DNA from: Phoronis australis
Taxonomy: Eukaryota; Phoronida; Phoronidae
Direction of reading: 5' to 3'
DNA: 29,261 nucleotides
Assembly (NCBI GenBank): GCA_002633005.1
Contig: NMRA01001296.1
Location: 1 to 29,261, forward strand
Both the position numbers and the translations under genes were made by a program. Under the pieces are notes generated by a model, which had not been told where the DNA came from, ran no database searches, and saw only the letters and a program-made list of their open reading frames with translations. Positions 20,301 through 27,554 of the stretch are shown here, one piece after another (the first letter of the stretch is position 1; the number at the start of each line of letters is the position of its first letter).

Positions 20301-23300
20301 AGGTTCTGTCAATGTGCATCCACTCTCTGCTTAATGCTTCTTCAGCTATTACTAAAAGAAAGGTGAGTGATCAATCAATAAAAATCACGTTCCATTTACA
20401 TTTATGTTGCTGTCCCTCTCTGAGATCTTTCCTTTTTTTGGTATTGTCATGTGTATATCTCTGTTCTTGCACTACAGTTTGATAGTACTAACTTGCCCTT
20501 ACACTTTGTGCATTGATATCAGTGAGCTGTGATAATTGCGCACTATTGATCTAATCAAAAATGCAATCTACATTTTAGATGATACAGGATTCATCTAACT
20601 TGATGTCAGAATGGATTAATCCTCTTGACCTGTGTATTCCTAGTTTGTGGTTTATGTTAAAAACCGAACGATCGCCACAAAAATAAATTAAAGTTCATGT
20701 TCAATCAACGTTTCGTCTATTCATTAGACATCATCAGGATCATATCTACAACAATTTAAGACAGCAAGGGCCAACATACAGCTCAGGTAACTTCCATAAA
20801 GTGAAGTGAGAGATAGAGGGAATATAGTCAAGTATATCTCACTTCACTTTATGGATGTTACCTGAGCTGTATGTTGGACCTTGCTGTCCTAAATTGTTGT
20901 AAATATGATCCTGATAATGCGGCGATCGTCCAGTTTTTAATCTTACTGTGGCCAAAACCTGGTTTAATTATGGTTGATGTCATCCTGTGCCTGGGATCTT
21001 TCGTGCTTTGCTCATTTAACATTTTTACCATGTTTTCCTATTACAAAGTTTTGATAGCTGTTACTTATTCTGAAGGCAGAGTATAATGCATTTTGTGTAT
21101 TTCCAGGCTGGAGTTGATGGCCAGCTATTTCTTATAAAGCATTTGCTGATACTACGGGAGCAGATCGCTCCGTTCCACGTGAACTTTGCCATACGTGAGA
21201 CGTCCCTGGACTTCAGTAAGATCAAGGACGCCGCCTATGGGCTGATCAATCACCGTGCTAACCTCTTCCGACTCAACTCCACCAATGCCCTGCTGCAATT
21301 TTTGCTCGAGGTGAAAATCATTTGGTATTACAATTAAAGCAAATATTTTGCTATTCACATTGAAAATTCATAGTAATCTAAGCATGAAGAGTACAGCACT
21401 GAAGAAGATCTCTTGATGTCACTGAAATTTCTAATGGCACATCTTTTAATTTAAAGACATTTTGACTGTTTGAGCTGGTTCCAACTAATCATATGCCATA
21501 CATCACACAAAACTTTGGGGACTTGTAAACAATATGCCAGAAACCATCTCAGGTCAACTGCAATGTGATTTTTGGTGCCGAGTATAGCTGAACAACCACA
21601 ATATAGATTTAAAGTAAGAAATTGAAGTGAGCTACAAATGCATTGTATGAATACTTAGACTTTTGGCAAGTCTTTTACGCGAAAGATTCTCGAGGCACAC
21701 GCCATCCATTCAGGATGAAGTTAAATCCCACCACCGAAAACCCCAGGCCTGTGGTCTGTAGACCCAAGAAATTCGCAAAACATTAGGTTATGCGTGAGTT
21801 TGCCAAAAATTGCCGTGCATTACAAGAGAAGTTACTTTATCACACCAGCTCTACTCGCTAAGTTCTTGCGCCTGCAGAACGCGGCCCAGATTTATACACG
21901 TCTCCCAAATTTGCAATGATATCAGTTTATGAGCTGACCACCATCCCACAGAGCATTTAGCCATCAGTGCCACAAGTGAATAAGTTCTGACGTAGATGAA
22001 ATCTCCCTTAGTCGCCCCATATCCTGTTTGAAAGGTTGTGCTCTTCTGAAAAACATGAAAAGGAAATACGGCCACTGCTGTTGCCTACCTTTGCTACTGA
22101 CGCTTAGGAAATAGAATTCAGTGTTGATTTTTCAAGATCCTTCAGCAACCTATTCACTGCAATCTAGCAAAATGTTGATATGTTTTTTTCACAAGCTAAA
22201 AATGTCTCATTTAAACTGTGGATTTTTATCAAAATTTTTTAGCAAGCGCTATGTAGTGACTTCCTGTAGAACTGTGAGTATGTGGTATAATCGGTAAAGA
22301 AACAATTGTGGATAGATTGCGGTTTTAAAGAAAACAGCACAACAGATACAATTAAAAATAAGAAAAAAATAGTGTGAACATATAAAAAGCATTTAATAAT
22401 TACAAATATTACGCAACCTTTATTTTATAGTGAAATAAGCAAATAATGAAAACTGTGTCTTGTCTCGTTTGGGTAATGACAATGCTCATTTACATAAAAA
22501 TAGTCTCGCAAAACGAGACTTTCATGAGAGTGTAATGGTAACTGGGTCTCGTATGGTTTCCGGCACACTGGAGGACCCGGAGTTGTTTGTAAAATTTTCA
22601 CAATTTAAGGAGACAATGCGTCTGTAAGTTTGATAATTTATGTACTTAACAATTTGTTTAGGGCACACCGCATGTCACTGAGTACCAAGTAGATTCCAAG
22701 AAAGATGTTGACAACCAACTCAAGAAGACTTGTGAAGAATTCATCAGTACATTGTCTCAGTCAGCTGTTGGAACCCTCGCTGATTTTCTGACAAAGGTGG
22801 GAAGTGCTATTAGTTCATTGGCGAGAGGCAGGCACACTTTTTCACTGTAACATTTTCATTCGAATCCTTTAAGGAAAGTTGCAGCAGTTTTGACAATTCT
22901 TAATCAATTTCCCTGACGAGGCATGTAGGGGAAAGATCTGTTTTGAAGTGTTAGAAATTTAAAGTTAAGGGGACTAAACCCGCCTCCTTGTGATTTACAG
23001 CACTTACTGTCGTGAAATTGATTTCTTAGTCAAATATTTACTTTTCTGTGAAAAAGTGTCTCCATATTATGGGAAACTCATGAAACATGAATTAAATGAA
23101 TTTTTGAACCATTATTGTAAATCTAGTTAGTTTTCACTTGTGTACTTCCAGGCTGAGGTCATTACATGCATGAACAAGGAGGAAGGTGCTCACAGGGTGC
23201 AATTGAGCAAGCAGCCCTTCGCCAGTGCAGAGAAGGTTCACGATGTTGTGGCGGAAACCTACAGGAATGTAAAGACAAAGATCCCAGGGATCCAGCGCAG

Positions 23301-26300
23301 CATGTCTTTGTACCTGGCTAACAGGGATACTGAGTACATCCTGTTCAAACCAATCAAGGTTAGTTATACTGGGTGTAGTGGAATTGAAAGGTTATGCAAA
23401 CCTGTGGCTATAAAATTGTGTTCTGTCTAAGAAACTGAAGGCGCTGTCACAACAAACTCAGATAGACGGTGCAAGCCTGTCTCAACATGTCGATGAAGCA
23501 GGCTTCAAATGGGACACCATGAGTTTCTTACTGAAACTGAAGAATAGAGTAATTGGTATATATAGCAAAATCACTTACTGACAGACTAAAATCGACGTAT
23601 GCTAGCAGACGTTTCGGCCTGGTCTGCCACGCCTTTTTTCGTTGATTGGAGTATCTGGTGTATTTCCTGCCATACGCTTGATAAGGATGTCACTGAGGAG
23701 GGGAGATAATTGGACACCGTGGTCCTGATTCAAAAGGGTCTCCTGATTTTGATAGATTCCTTGATTTTACGTGCCTGCCAGTTCTGCTCCTTGCCAATGA
23801 TCTTGACAAAGGCAAGAGAGACAGAATGTCCAGTGCCCAATGCGTGCTGTTCCATGGCAGTCAGTCTGTCAAGGTTTTTGTGTTCTTTAAACCTGTTTCC
23901 AAGTGATCTTGTGTTTCTCGGAGTGGAATCCTGGTCACACGTAAGCTCCTGGTAAATAGCCTTGTTTGTGTCTTCGGAATTCTTGGATCAATTTTCATGA
24001 ACTTTTTAGATTTCAATTATGGAGACAACAGCACCTTTTTATTTTCTCAGACTGCTTTGATGATTCTGCGTCACCTAGTGTCCATTTTTTTAGTTTTCAC
24101 GTTCGTTGTTTAGAGTCCCTCTTTCGGTCAGACAAACCGCTTGAAGGATCATTATAAAAATTGGCAGGTGTTTTCCTGATGGGGAGTTGGCAGCTAGCAA
24201 TTTTCGCACAGGTTTGACAACTCTGGCACCCCTTAGTAGACACTTTTGCATCCACGGCTGTATCTCCTTAACCCTTTTCAAGAAGTGTTTAAAATTTGGT
24301 AGATGTGTCCCTATGGACATGCAGGAAGGAGGTGATGAGTTTCAGGTCTATCTGATGATTGGTGTGCCCCCTAGTGGTAATATTATTTTTATATTTTCAT
24401 GTGCATCGTTGGAATTCAATTGATAGATTTTCATGGAACGTGGCAAATACGTTTTACTTTCTATTAAAGAGCTAACAATGCCCTCCGATTGTGAGGCAGA
24501 TTTGACGTATTGTGCGTCACCTAGTGGGGATTTTGAAAAGTTTGGCAAACAGCTCTCCGTCAAACGACTCGAAGGGTTATTGTGAAAATTGGCAGATGTG
24601 ATTCAGGGCCCGGTCTCTAATCTTTGTACTCGAAACGAACTCGAAACTATTTTTGGCAATTTCTCTGCTCCTTTTGTGCGAACTTAAGATAATTGGTTAT
24701 CAGACTGTGCTCGAATACATTATAGTTTATGCATAGGAGTTTCTAGTTCAAGTTTGCCCTTGAAGACCCTTATATTCGTGCTGCAAACTCGAGTAAAAAC
24801 TTGAAATTTCGAGTTCAAACTCGAACTTATTGCTTTAATATTGGGTTTACAAACTGTGAACTAAGGGCAATAAATTATCTACGTAAGTTATTGTGTACTC
24901 GAGCATAGAATAATAGACACTTATCTTGTAAAGTAGAGTAGAAAATGCCAAATCTAATTTCGAGTTCCATTTCGAGTAAAAAGATTGGAGACCGGGCCCT
25001 GATGAGAAGACCACATTTTACCGTGATATTTGGATGGGTTTGGCTATTTTAGTTCCCCTGGTGGCAATGTTGTTGTTTTTGTATCTACTGCTGTCTTCTT
25101 GATGCTTTGTAATGTCTTTGTGAAGTTTGGTGGATGTGTTCATAGATCCTTTGGAGCTGAAAACAGATTATGGTGAATTTTGGACCCATGTGACTACCAC
25201 TGTGCCTCCTAGTGCCAATTTTAGTTTTTATGTTTGTCTCTGTTTCTTTGTTCATTGATGGATTTTTGTGGAATTTGGAAAATAGGTTTCTGTTGAGGAG
25301 ATGACGATAGTCTTCCATTTTTGTGTCCATTGGATTTGTTTTTGTACCACCTAGTGGCTGTCTTTATTTTTTCTAGTCAGCCAAACTGGTTAGAGGATCA
25401 TTTAAAAAACTTGATAGATGTGTTCCAAGCCTTGTTTTTTTCTTGACTATATAAGGTATTGCTACTTTTGATGCAGTCCGTATTTGGATTTCCTGTTTCA
25501 GGGTGCTAATATGTTCTTGCAGTACAGTGTTACATTGTATTGAATGTGTTGTCCTTTTGAACTTTTTCAAATCATGGTCCTACCTAGTTAACTCTTTTCA
25601 TATTTTTATATGCTTTTACTTTACAGATGAATGTTCAGCAGAAATTTCAACAGCTGGCTGAACTTGTCAAAGCCAACTATTCTGAGGAAGACCAACAAAT
25701 TATTGCTTGTCCATCTTTTGAGCAGGTTAGGAGTTTGCTTTCACAAGACTTCAAGCCAACATTGTGTGAATACATAGTGTAATTCGGCATAGTATCCCTT
25801 CTAATAAAAGCCTTGTTGAAGGTGACACGACAATATTCATTCATAATTTTCCATCTACATTTCTCAAACTCTCTGAATATACCTCTTGTCACTGATAAAT
25901 TGGAGTACCGAAAGACATGATAATGATACTAATGATAAGATGATAACGTTGAAAGTTAACCTAACTACCCATGCCAAATGACAGTGTATGGATGTCGCAA
26001 GCTATTGCTTTAACTTGCGAGATCGACGCGACGGGCTGCCTGTTGTATACCACCATGCGGTCATCTGTGCGATTTTACACCTATTCGGCAGTCTGTATCA
26101 TACCGTTGACAAAGAGTACATCGCTCGAAACGTGGGGAATATTTTAATCTATTTTGTAACCGATGCTCGTCGTTTTATTTTTACTATTTTTAAGTGTTAT
26201 AATTTACTTAAGGTGGCGCTGTACATGGCTTATCAACGTTTTGTTGGATGTCTTCAAAGACTCGAGACTGTGAATTAAGTAGCGTTTATAAGAAAGGTTG

Positions 26301-26404
26301 TGCACAAAGTTATACTATGCAACGTTCATATTGTCCATCTTATACATTTTCAGGTCAACCTATTGTTGAGCTCACATTCAAGTGGAGGAGTTCTGAAGAC
26401 ATGA
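5229..26404 (+). CDS. COG3: COG3, conserved oligomeric Golgi complex subunit 3 (complete, 21 coding exons)
   Basis: COG3 (yeast Sec34) is a lobe A subunit of the COG tether, a peripheral Golgi complex that captures retrograde intra-Golgi vesicles and so keeps glycosylation enzymes in place. The call rests on exon peptides that follow the animal COG3 protein in order, for example [38 protein letters not shown] and [11 protein letters not shown]. Coding exons: 5229-5393, 6131-6253, 6998-7059, 7591-7756, 8446-8520, 8882-8974, 9642-9770, 11033-11148, 11905-12031, 13393-13484, 14513-14618, 14942-14975, 15432-15592, 17182-17347, 18609-18724, 20273-20362, 21107-21310, 22662-22796, 23152-23358, 25627-25725, 26354-26404. 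All introns are GT-AG and the frame stays open, giving 838 residues (human about 828). The N-terminal third is the Sec34-like helical region. No signal peptide or membrane segment is seen, as expected for a cytosolic tether. Start and end are both inside the window. Exon borders were read by eye and not confirmed by transcripts. Confidence 0.97.
5500..5578 (+). repeat. Short direct repeat in COG3 intron 1
   Basis: GATGCCTGYGCCAAACTGA occurs at 5500-5518 and 5560-5578. A loosely related inverse complement (CATCAGTTTGGCTCGCAC) occurs near 5823-5840, so a decayed inverted-repeat element may lie in intron 1. Boundaries not found. Confidence 0.45.
6131..6253 (+). CDS. COG3: COG3 exon 2 (residues 56-96)
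   Basis: Acceptor TGTGTTTCAG ends at 6130 and donor CAG|GTAAAT begins at 6254; phase 0 on both sides. Its start ([13 protein letters not shown]) is variable. Its end (KIENAQQ) matches the conserved RIETAQQ that precedes the FYSWYAKL block. An open frame continues upstream to an ATG at 6083, but that part belongs to the intron. Confidence 0.88.
6998..7059 (+). CDS. COG3: COG3 exon 3 (residues 97-117, split codon)
   Basis: A polypyrimidine-rich acceptor (TCTCTTACAG) precedes [10 protein letters not shown], close to human FFSWFAKLQ. The 62-nt exon ends in the first two bases of an Arg codon (AG|GTACTG), completed by the G that opens exon 4. Confidence 0.9.
7591..7756 (+). CDS. COG3: COG3 exon 4 (residues 117-172)
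   Basis: Begins after CACCTGTCAG. It encodes [20 protein letters not shown] followed by [20 protein letters not shown], matching the Sec34-like coiled region (human QYLFVSNKTGTLHEACEQLL). The amphipathic helical pattern fits the coiled-coil N-terminus used in COG lobe A assembly. The donor CAG|GTATTT restores phase 0. Confidence 0.95.
8446..8520 (+). CDS. COG3: COG3 exon 5 (residues 173-197)
   Basis: A 25-codon exon encoding [20 protein letters not shown] and a short tail. It corresponds to human [20 protein letters not shown]. Acceptor CTGTTACAG, donor AGT|GTGAGT, phase 0 both sides. Confidence 0.95.
8882..8974 (+). CDS. COG3: COG3 exon 6 (residues 198-228)
   Basis: Encodes [20 protein letters not shown] then [11 protein letters not shown], matching human KLNSPTLSVNSDGFIPMLAKLDDCITYISSH. 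Acceptor GCTATTTCAG, donor AAT|GTAAGG, phase 0. Confidence 0.95.
9642..9770 (+). CDS. COG3: COG3 exon 7 (residues 229-271)
   Basis: Encodes [20 protein letters not shown] followed by [13 protein letters not shown], matching human NFKDYPIYLLKFKQCLSKAMHLMK. The donor AAG|GTAATG lies inside a 13-bp sequence repeated at 10402-10414 on the far side of an inserted element. Use of the far donor would read into a stop at 9978-9980, so the near donor must be the functional one. Confidence 0.95.
9776..10401. mobile_element. Inverted-repeat element inserted at the COG3 exon 7 splice donor
   Basis: A 626-bp insert in intron 7 flanked by a 13-bp direct repeat, CAAGAAAGGTAAT (9763-9775 and 10402-10414), which contains the exon end and donor. 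Inside, the arms about 9784-9872 and 10290-10388 are inverse complements with scattered differences. They share a 16-bp identical core, TTTTGGAGCAGATAAC (9797-9812; complement at 10347-10362), and a ATATCTCACRGRCTTGTTTC block. No transposase is seen, so it is probably a non-autonomous element. Its outer ends are not perfectly inverted. Confidence 0.75.
10894..11073 (+). repeat. Three tandem ~60-bp copies of the exon 8 acceptor region
   Basis: Units start at 10894, 10956 and 11014 (62 bp, 58 bp, then the functional copy). Each runs from GTTSTAC through a C/T-rich TTTACA stretch, a GATGTGACCTC-like exon start and ATGAATACAAAATRC. Unit 1 keeps an intact TTTTACAG|GATGTGACC. Unit 2 has lost the AG (TTTACACTATGTAACC). 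Unit 3 leads into the real exon 8. Confidence 0.85.
11033..11148 (+). CDS. COG3: COG3 exon 8 (residues 272-310, split codon)
   Basis: Encodes [20 protein letters not shown] then [18 protein letters not shown], matching human DNAFTLFYVKFRAAAPKVRTLIEQIE. The last Glu codon is split GA|G. The acceptor region is tandemly repeated. The upstream copy at 10894-10955 keeps a perfect TTTTACAG, but exon sequence from 10915 would hit a stop after seven codons. 11033 is therefore taken as the true exon start. Confidence 0.93.
11651..11672. repeat. AAAT microsatellite in COG3 intron 8
   Basis: A short run of AAAT units (AATAAATAAATAAATAAATG and flanks). The rest of intron 8 (11149-11904) shows nothing recognisable. 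Confidence 0.9.
11905..12031 (+). CDS. COG3: COG3 exon 9 (residues 310-352)
   Basis: Encodes [20 protein letters not shown] then [22 protein letters not shown], matching human YQQLLNDIHQCYLDQRELLLGPS...RDHCAL. Acceptor GTTCTAG, donor CTG|GTAAGT, phase 0 at the end. Confidence 0.95.
12677..12910 (+). repeat. tRNA-derived SINE-like unit in COG3 intron 9
   Basis: Pol III-type internal promoter boxes are visible: ACGGCCTAGTGG (12690-12701) fits box A, and GTGTTCGAGTCCC (12731-12743) fits box B (GGTTCGANTCC). The spacing is tRNA-like. The acceptor ends do not pair well, so this is not an intact tRNA gene. A second, weaker tRNA-like piece follows: CTGGTGGTTAGTGTAATGGG near 12842-12861 with a GTACCAGTCTCACC tail. 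A tRNA-derived SINE, possibly dimeric, is the best reading. Its ends are approximate. Confidence 0.5.
13393..13484 (+). CDS. COG3: COG3 exon 10 (residues 353-383, split codon)
   Basis: Encodes [20 protein letters not shown] and [10 protein letters not shown], matching the highly conserved human [23 protein letters not shown]. The Met that opens the exon aligns to Val in human. Donor GA|GTACGT; the split codon becomes Asp with exon 11. Confidence 0.95.
14513..14618 (+). CDS. COG3: COG3 exon 11 (residues 383-418)
   Basis: Encodes [20 protein letters not shown] then [15 protein letters not shown], nearly identical to human [26 protein letters not shown]. Acceptor TTGTTTTCAG, donor AAG|GTACGA. 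Confidence 0.96.
14942..14975 (+). CDS. COG3: COG3 exon 12 (residues 419-430, 34-nt microexon)
   Basis: A 34-nt exon encoding [11 protein letters not shown] plus one base, matching human NEVLEDHVQNN. Acceptor TTTTGCAG and donor C|GTAAGT are both strong. It is too short to be found by ORF length and was located from the homology gap between exons 11 and 13. Confidence 0.93.
15432..15592 (+). CDS. COG3: COG3 exon 13 (residues 430-483)
   Basis: Encodes [20 protein letters not shown] then [20 protein letters not shown] and [13 protein letters not shown], matching human AEQLGAF...[20 protein letters not shown]...PGDLAYPDKL. Acceptor TTCTAG; C|CG makes Pro where human has Ala. Donor GAG|GTTGGT is weak at +3 but the frame requires it. 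Confidence 0.95.
16401..16504 (+). repeat. 52-bp tandem duplication in COG3 intron 13
   Basis: Two adjacent 52-bp units (16401-16452 and 16453-16504) begin TATTTTTCCAYTGGGAT and share GCTATCAGTTTGAA. I count 9 differences, so about 83% identity. No coding role is evident. Confidence 0.85.
17182..17347 (+). CDS. COG3: COG3 exon 14 (residues 484-539), low-complexity linker
   Basis: Starts [16 protein letters not shown] (human QIAQSLKDEQKKV) and continues with a Ser/Thr/Gln-rich stretch that is poorly conserved. Its position and composition match the unstructured linker before the [11 protein letters not shown] block. Acceptor CATTTTACAG, donor CAAG|GTTTGA, split codon. Confidence 0.9.
18609..18724 (+). 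CDS. COG3: COG3 exon 15 (residues 539-577)
   Basis: Encodes [20 protein letters not shown] then LSKLSRCID, almost identical to human [29 protein letters not shown]. Acceptor CTTTACAG, donor GAT|GTAAGT. Confidence 0.97.
20216..20229 (-). promoter_or_regulatory. CTCF-like motif (13/14)
   Basis: The minus strand reads TCACCAGAGGGCGC, one mismatch to CCASYAGRKGGCRS. It lies 43 bp upstream of COG3 exon 16. Confidence 0.35.
20273..20362 (+). CDS. COG3: COG3 exon 16 (residues 578-607)
   Basis: Encodes [20 protein letters not shown] then [10 protein letters not shown], matching human RAVFQGLSQEALSACIQSLLGASESISK. Acceptor GTATTGCAG, donor AAG|GTGAGT, phase 0. Confidence 0.95.
20699..20737 (-). ncRNA. 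Partial hammerhead-ribozyme-like core
   Basis: The minus strand reads CTGATGA (20737-20731), then a 16-nt hairpin with a 5-bp stem GTCTA/TAGAC, then GAAAC (20714-20710). That is the order of the hammerhead core: CUGANGA, stem II, GAAA. One extra U sits before stem II. I could not find a matching stem I partner with a cleavage triplet in the right place downstream, so activity is doubtful. Penelope-like retroelements are known to carry such motifs in their terminal repeats, which fits the foldback next to it. Confidence 0.4.
20733..20915. repeat. 79-bp-arm foldback in COG3 intron 16
   Basis: The left arm 20733-20811 and right arm 20837-20915 are inverse complements with only a handful of mismatches (for example ACATACAGCTCAGGTAAC against GTTACCTGAGCTGTATGT), separated by 25 bp. 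The transcript would fold into a long hairpin. A partial hammerhead-ribozyme core begins at the outer end of the left arm on the minus strand. Probably a retroelement terminal remnant. Confidence 0.92.
21107..21310 (+). CDS. COG3: COG3 exon 17 (residues 608-675)
   Basis: Encodes [20 protein letters not shown] followed by [20 protein letters not shown] and [15 protein letters not shown]. The first block is identical to human, as is most of the last. Acceptor TTTCCAG, donor GAG|GTGAAA. This is the most conserved exon of the gene. Confidence 0.97.
22313..22545 (+). repeat. Dispersed repeat, copy 1 (COG3 intron 17)
   Basis: Shares several blocks with the inverse complement of 27555-27880: GGTTTTAAARGAAAACA, GATACAATTAAAAA, GTGTGAACATATAAAA, GTGAAATAAGCAA, and a TCTCGCAAAACGAGA hairpin (here at 22504-22518). 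This copy lacks the minisatellite present in copy 2. No coding capacity. The remainder of intron 17 shows no identified element. Confidence 0.8.
22662..22796 (+). CDS. COG3: COG3 exon 18 (residues 676-720)
   Basis: Encodes [20 protein letters not shown] then [15 protein letters not shown] and a final FLTK, matching human [28 protein letters not shown]...FMTK. Acceptor TTGTTTAG, donor AAG|GTGGGA. Confidence 0.94.
23152..23358 (+). CDS. COG3: COG3 exon 19 (residues 721-789)
   Basis: Encodes [20 protein letters not shown] then [20 protein letters not shown], matching human LSQQPWAQPAKVNDLAA and LRSMSLYLSNKDTEFILFKP. Acceptor ACTTCCAG, donor AAG|GTTAGT. It is followed by the longest intron of the gene (2.27 kb). 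Confidence 0.95.
23590..23650 (-). repeat. Decayed hammerhead/Penelope-like terminal fragment
   Basis: The minus strand reads GGCGTGGCAGACCAGGCC followed by GAAACGTCTGCTAGC. The first part can fold as a 7-bp stem with one mismatch and a CAGA loop, followed by GAAAC, like hammerhead stem II plus GAAA. The preceding CTGANGA is not preserved. Consistent with a degraded Penelope-like element end; not functional as a ribozyme. Confidence 0.35.
24364..24377 (-). promoter_or_regulatory. CTCF-like motif (14/14)
   Basis: The minus strand reads CCACTAGGGGGCAC, matching the vertebrate CTCF core CCASYAGRKGGCRS at all 14 positions. It lies in one unit of the intron 19 tandem array. Binding is inferred from sequence only. 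Confidence 0.4.
24604..25001. mobile_element. hAT-like MITE inserted in the intron 19 array
   Basis: 398 bp with terminal inverted repeats of about 42 bp beginning CAGGGCCCGGTCTC at both ends. The CAGGG...CCCTG ends are typical of hAT elements, which make 8-bp target duplications. The flanking octamers ATGTGATT and ATGAGAAG agree at 5 of 8 positions, compatible with a decayed duplication. The interior is rich in ACTCGAA/TTCGAGT motifs in both orientations and has no open frame. Confidence 0.85.
25627..25725 (+). CDS. COG3: COG3 exon 20 (residues 790-822)
   Basis: Encodes [20 protein letters not shown] then [13 protein letters not shown], matching human NNIQQVFQKFHALLKEEFSPEDIQIIACPSMEQ. Acceptor CTTTACAG, donor CAG|GTTAGG. 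Confidence 0.95.
26354..26404 (+). CDS. COG3: COG3 exon 21 (residues 823-838 and stop)
   Basis: After ACATTTTCAG the frame reads [16 protein letters not shown] and TGA. The start matches the human C-terminus LSLLLLVSK; the tail is about seven residues longer. An open frame in another phase (26248-26430) overlaps it and is a shadow. Confidence 0.85.
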   Translation, partial: VNLLLSSHSSGGVLKT

Positions 26405-26910
26405 AAATGTTTACCCCGTTGTATTCATAGATTCCTGGGTATGGTTTTAGAGGTGTTGGTCTGCCAGTCAAGACCATGTCTACTTAATTTCTTGTGTTGG
26501 TGTTGGCCCATAAACGTAATATTTAAGTGCCTGTGTTTTGAAACTGTTCCTAAAATGCAGGGCAATTGTTCACTTATTGCTCACAAACTGCCTGATTGAA
26601 AATGATCACTTTTATTTTCCATTTTTAAAGGCCGATCGCTACAAATAATGGTAATTTTACCAAAAAGTTGTTTGATGATATTAACAAAATTTGAACCATG
26701 CTAGTGATAGACTAACATTTTCCTATTCTTTATTTTTGTGGAGAAGTTTCATAAAATAGAATTTCACATGTCGGCCATATTGTGTGCTAAATAAGAGATT
26801 TGCCAGATTTGACGCCTATTCTTTGGGTACATTGTGTGCTTGTGAAATGGTTGTAAATATATTTATCCATCGGAGTAAGATGTTAATAATAAATTCAATC
26901 TTTTCTCAAA
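26405..26910 (+). other. COG3: Probable COG3 3' UTR
   Basis: AT-rich sequence between the COG3 stop and the poly(A) signal. It holds no long open frame and no recognisable repeat. The end is set a little beyond the AATAAA at 26888 and is inferred. Confidence 0.6.
26888..26893 (+). terminator. Candidate poly(A) signal AATAAA for COG3
   Basis: Canonical AATAAA, 484 bp after the COG3 stop codon. It is followed by a T-rich stretch (26915-26935) that could serve as the downstream element. It is the first canonical hexamer seen after the stop. Confidence 0.6.
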
Positions 26911-27554
26911 ACATTGTTATTTCTGACTTTTGACCTTAAAAATTGGAATTCACTCAAAGCAGCCGCCTGCTATTAATCCTGTGTTCATTATTAAAAAGAT
27001 TCCCTTTTGATCAACAGTACTAACTGTTACAACACCAGTCTCAACTTGCTCCTTAAACCCATGAACAATGGTTTGTGGACTTGGATGTTACGTTCATACA
27101 AACAGACGTGCTTTGACAAACAGTTCGAGCTATTGGGAACAGTCCGTTCCTTTCTAAGCCCTGGAGTCGCCTTTAATTTATTAATGAAGGAGCTTTGTGT
27201 TACCACCAATTTCATGACGATGGGCAAGTTTACAGTGGCTATAAAAACAGTAGAGTGACTGCATGTAAATAACATGGACTTGTGACAATGTCATTCAATA
27301 CTATGACAACGTACAACTTTGTTATACATTAGTGAAAACAAAAACCTGCTACAAACCTGGTATTTGTGCAAAACTTAACTTCTGGGTTGGGCAACTTTGG
27401 GACTTATCAATTATAAAACACTAGTTTGCTACTGAGAAGTGATATTGGTAACTCGAGACCAGTCTCAATAACACAACTTAAAGACGCATAGTCTCATTAA
27501 ATAGTGAATCTGCAAATAAAGTATGAATTTACAAACAACCCCTCGCTGTTACCA

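Larger units (their letters stand above)
24060..25430 (+). repeat. Degenerate tandem array of ~145-bp units in COG3 intron 19
   Basis: Two anchor motifs recur in step. A CCYAGTGG-like motif occurs near 24073, 24229, 24368, 24520, 25057, 25207 and 25350. An AATTTGGYAGATGTGT-like motif occurs near 24161, 24296, 24437, 24590, 25124, 25272 and 25410. After removing the 398-bp element at 24604-25001, spacings are all about 135-156 bp. That gives seven diverged units. The small frames seen here are short and in unrelated phases, so I see no coding role. Confidence 0.75.

Noticed and set aside
25988-26278. 96-codon open frame in COG3 intron 20
   Set aside because: No recognisable similarity. It lies between two exons joined in phase without it, and has no good splice borders.
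27007-27275. Overlapping 82-83-codon frames on both strands downstream of COG3
   Set aside because: No family recognised, no splice or promoter support. Antisense open frames of similar length suggest composition or repeat origin.
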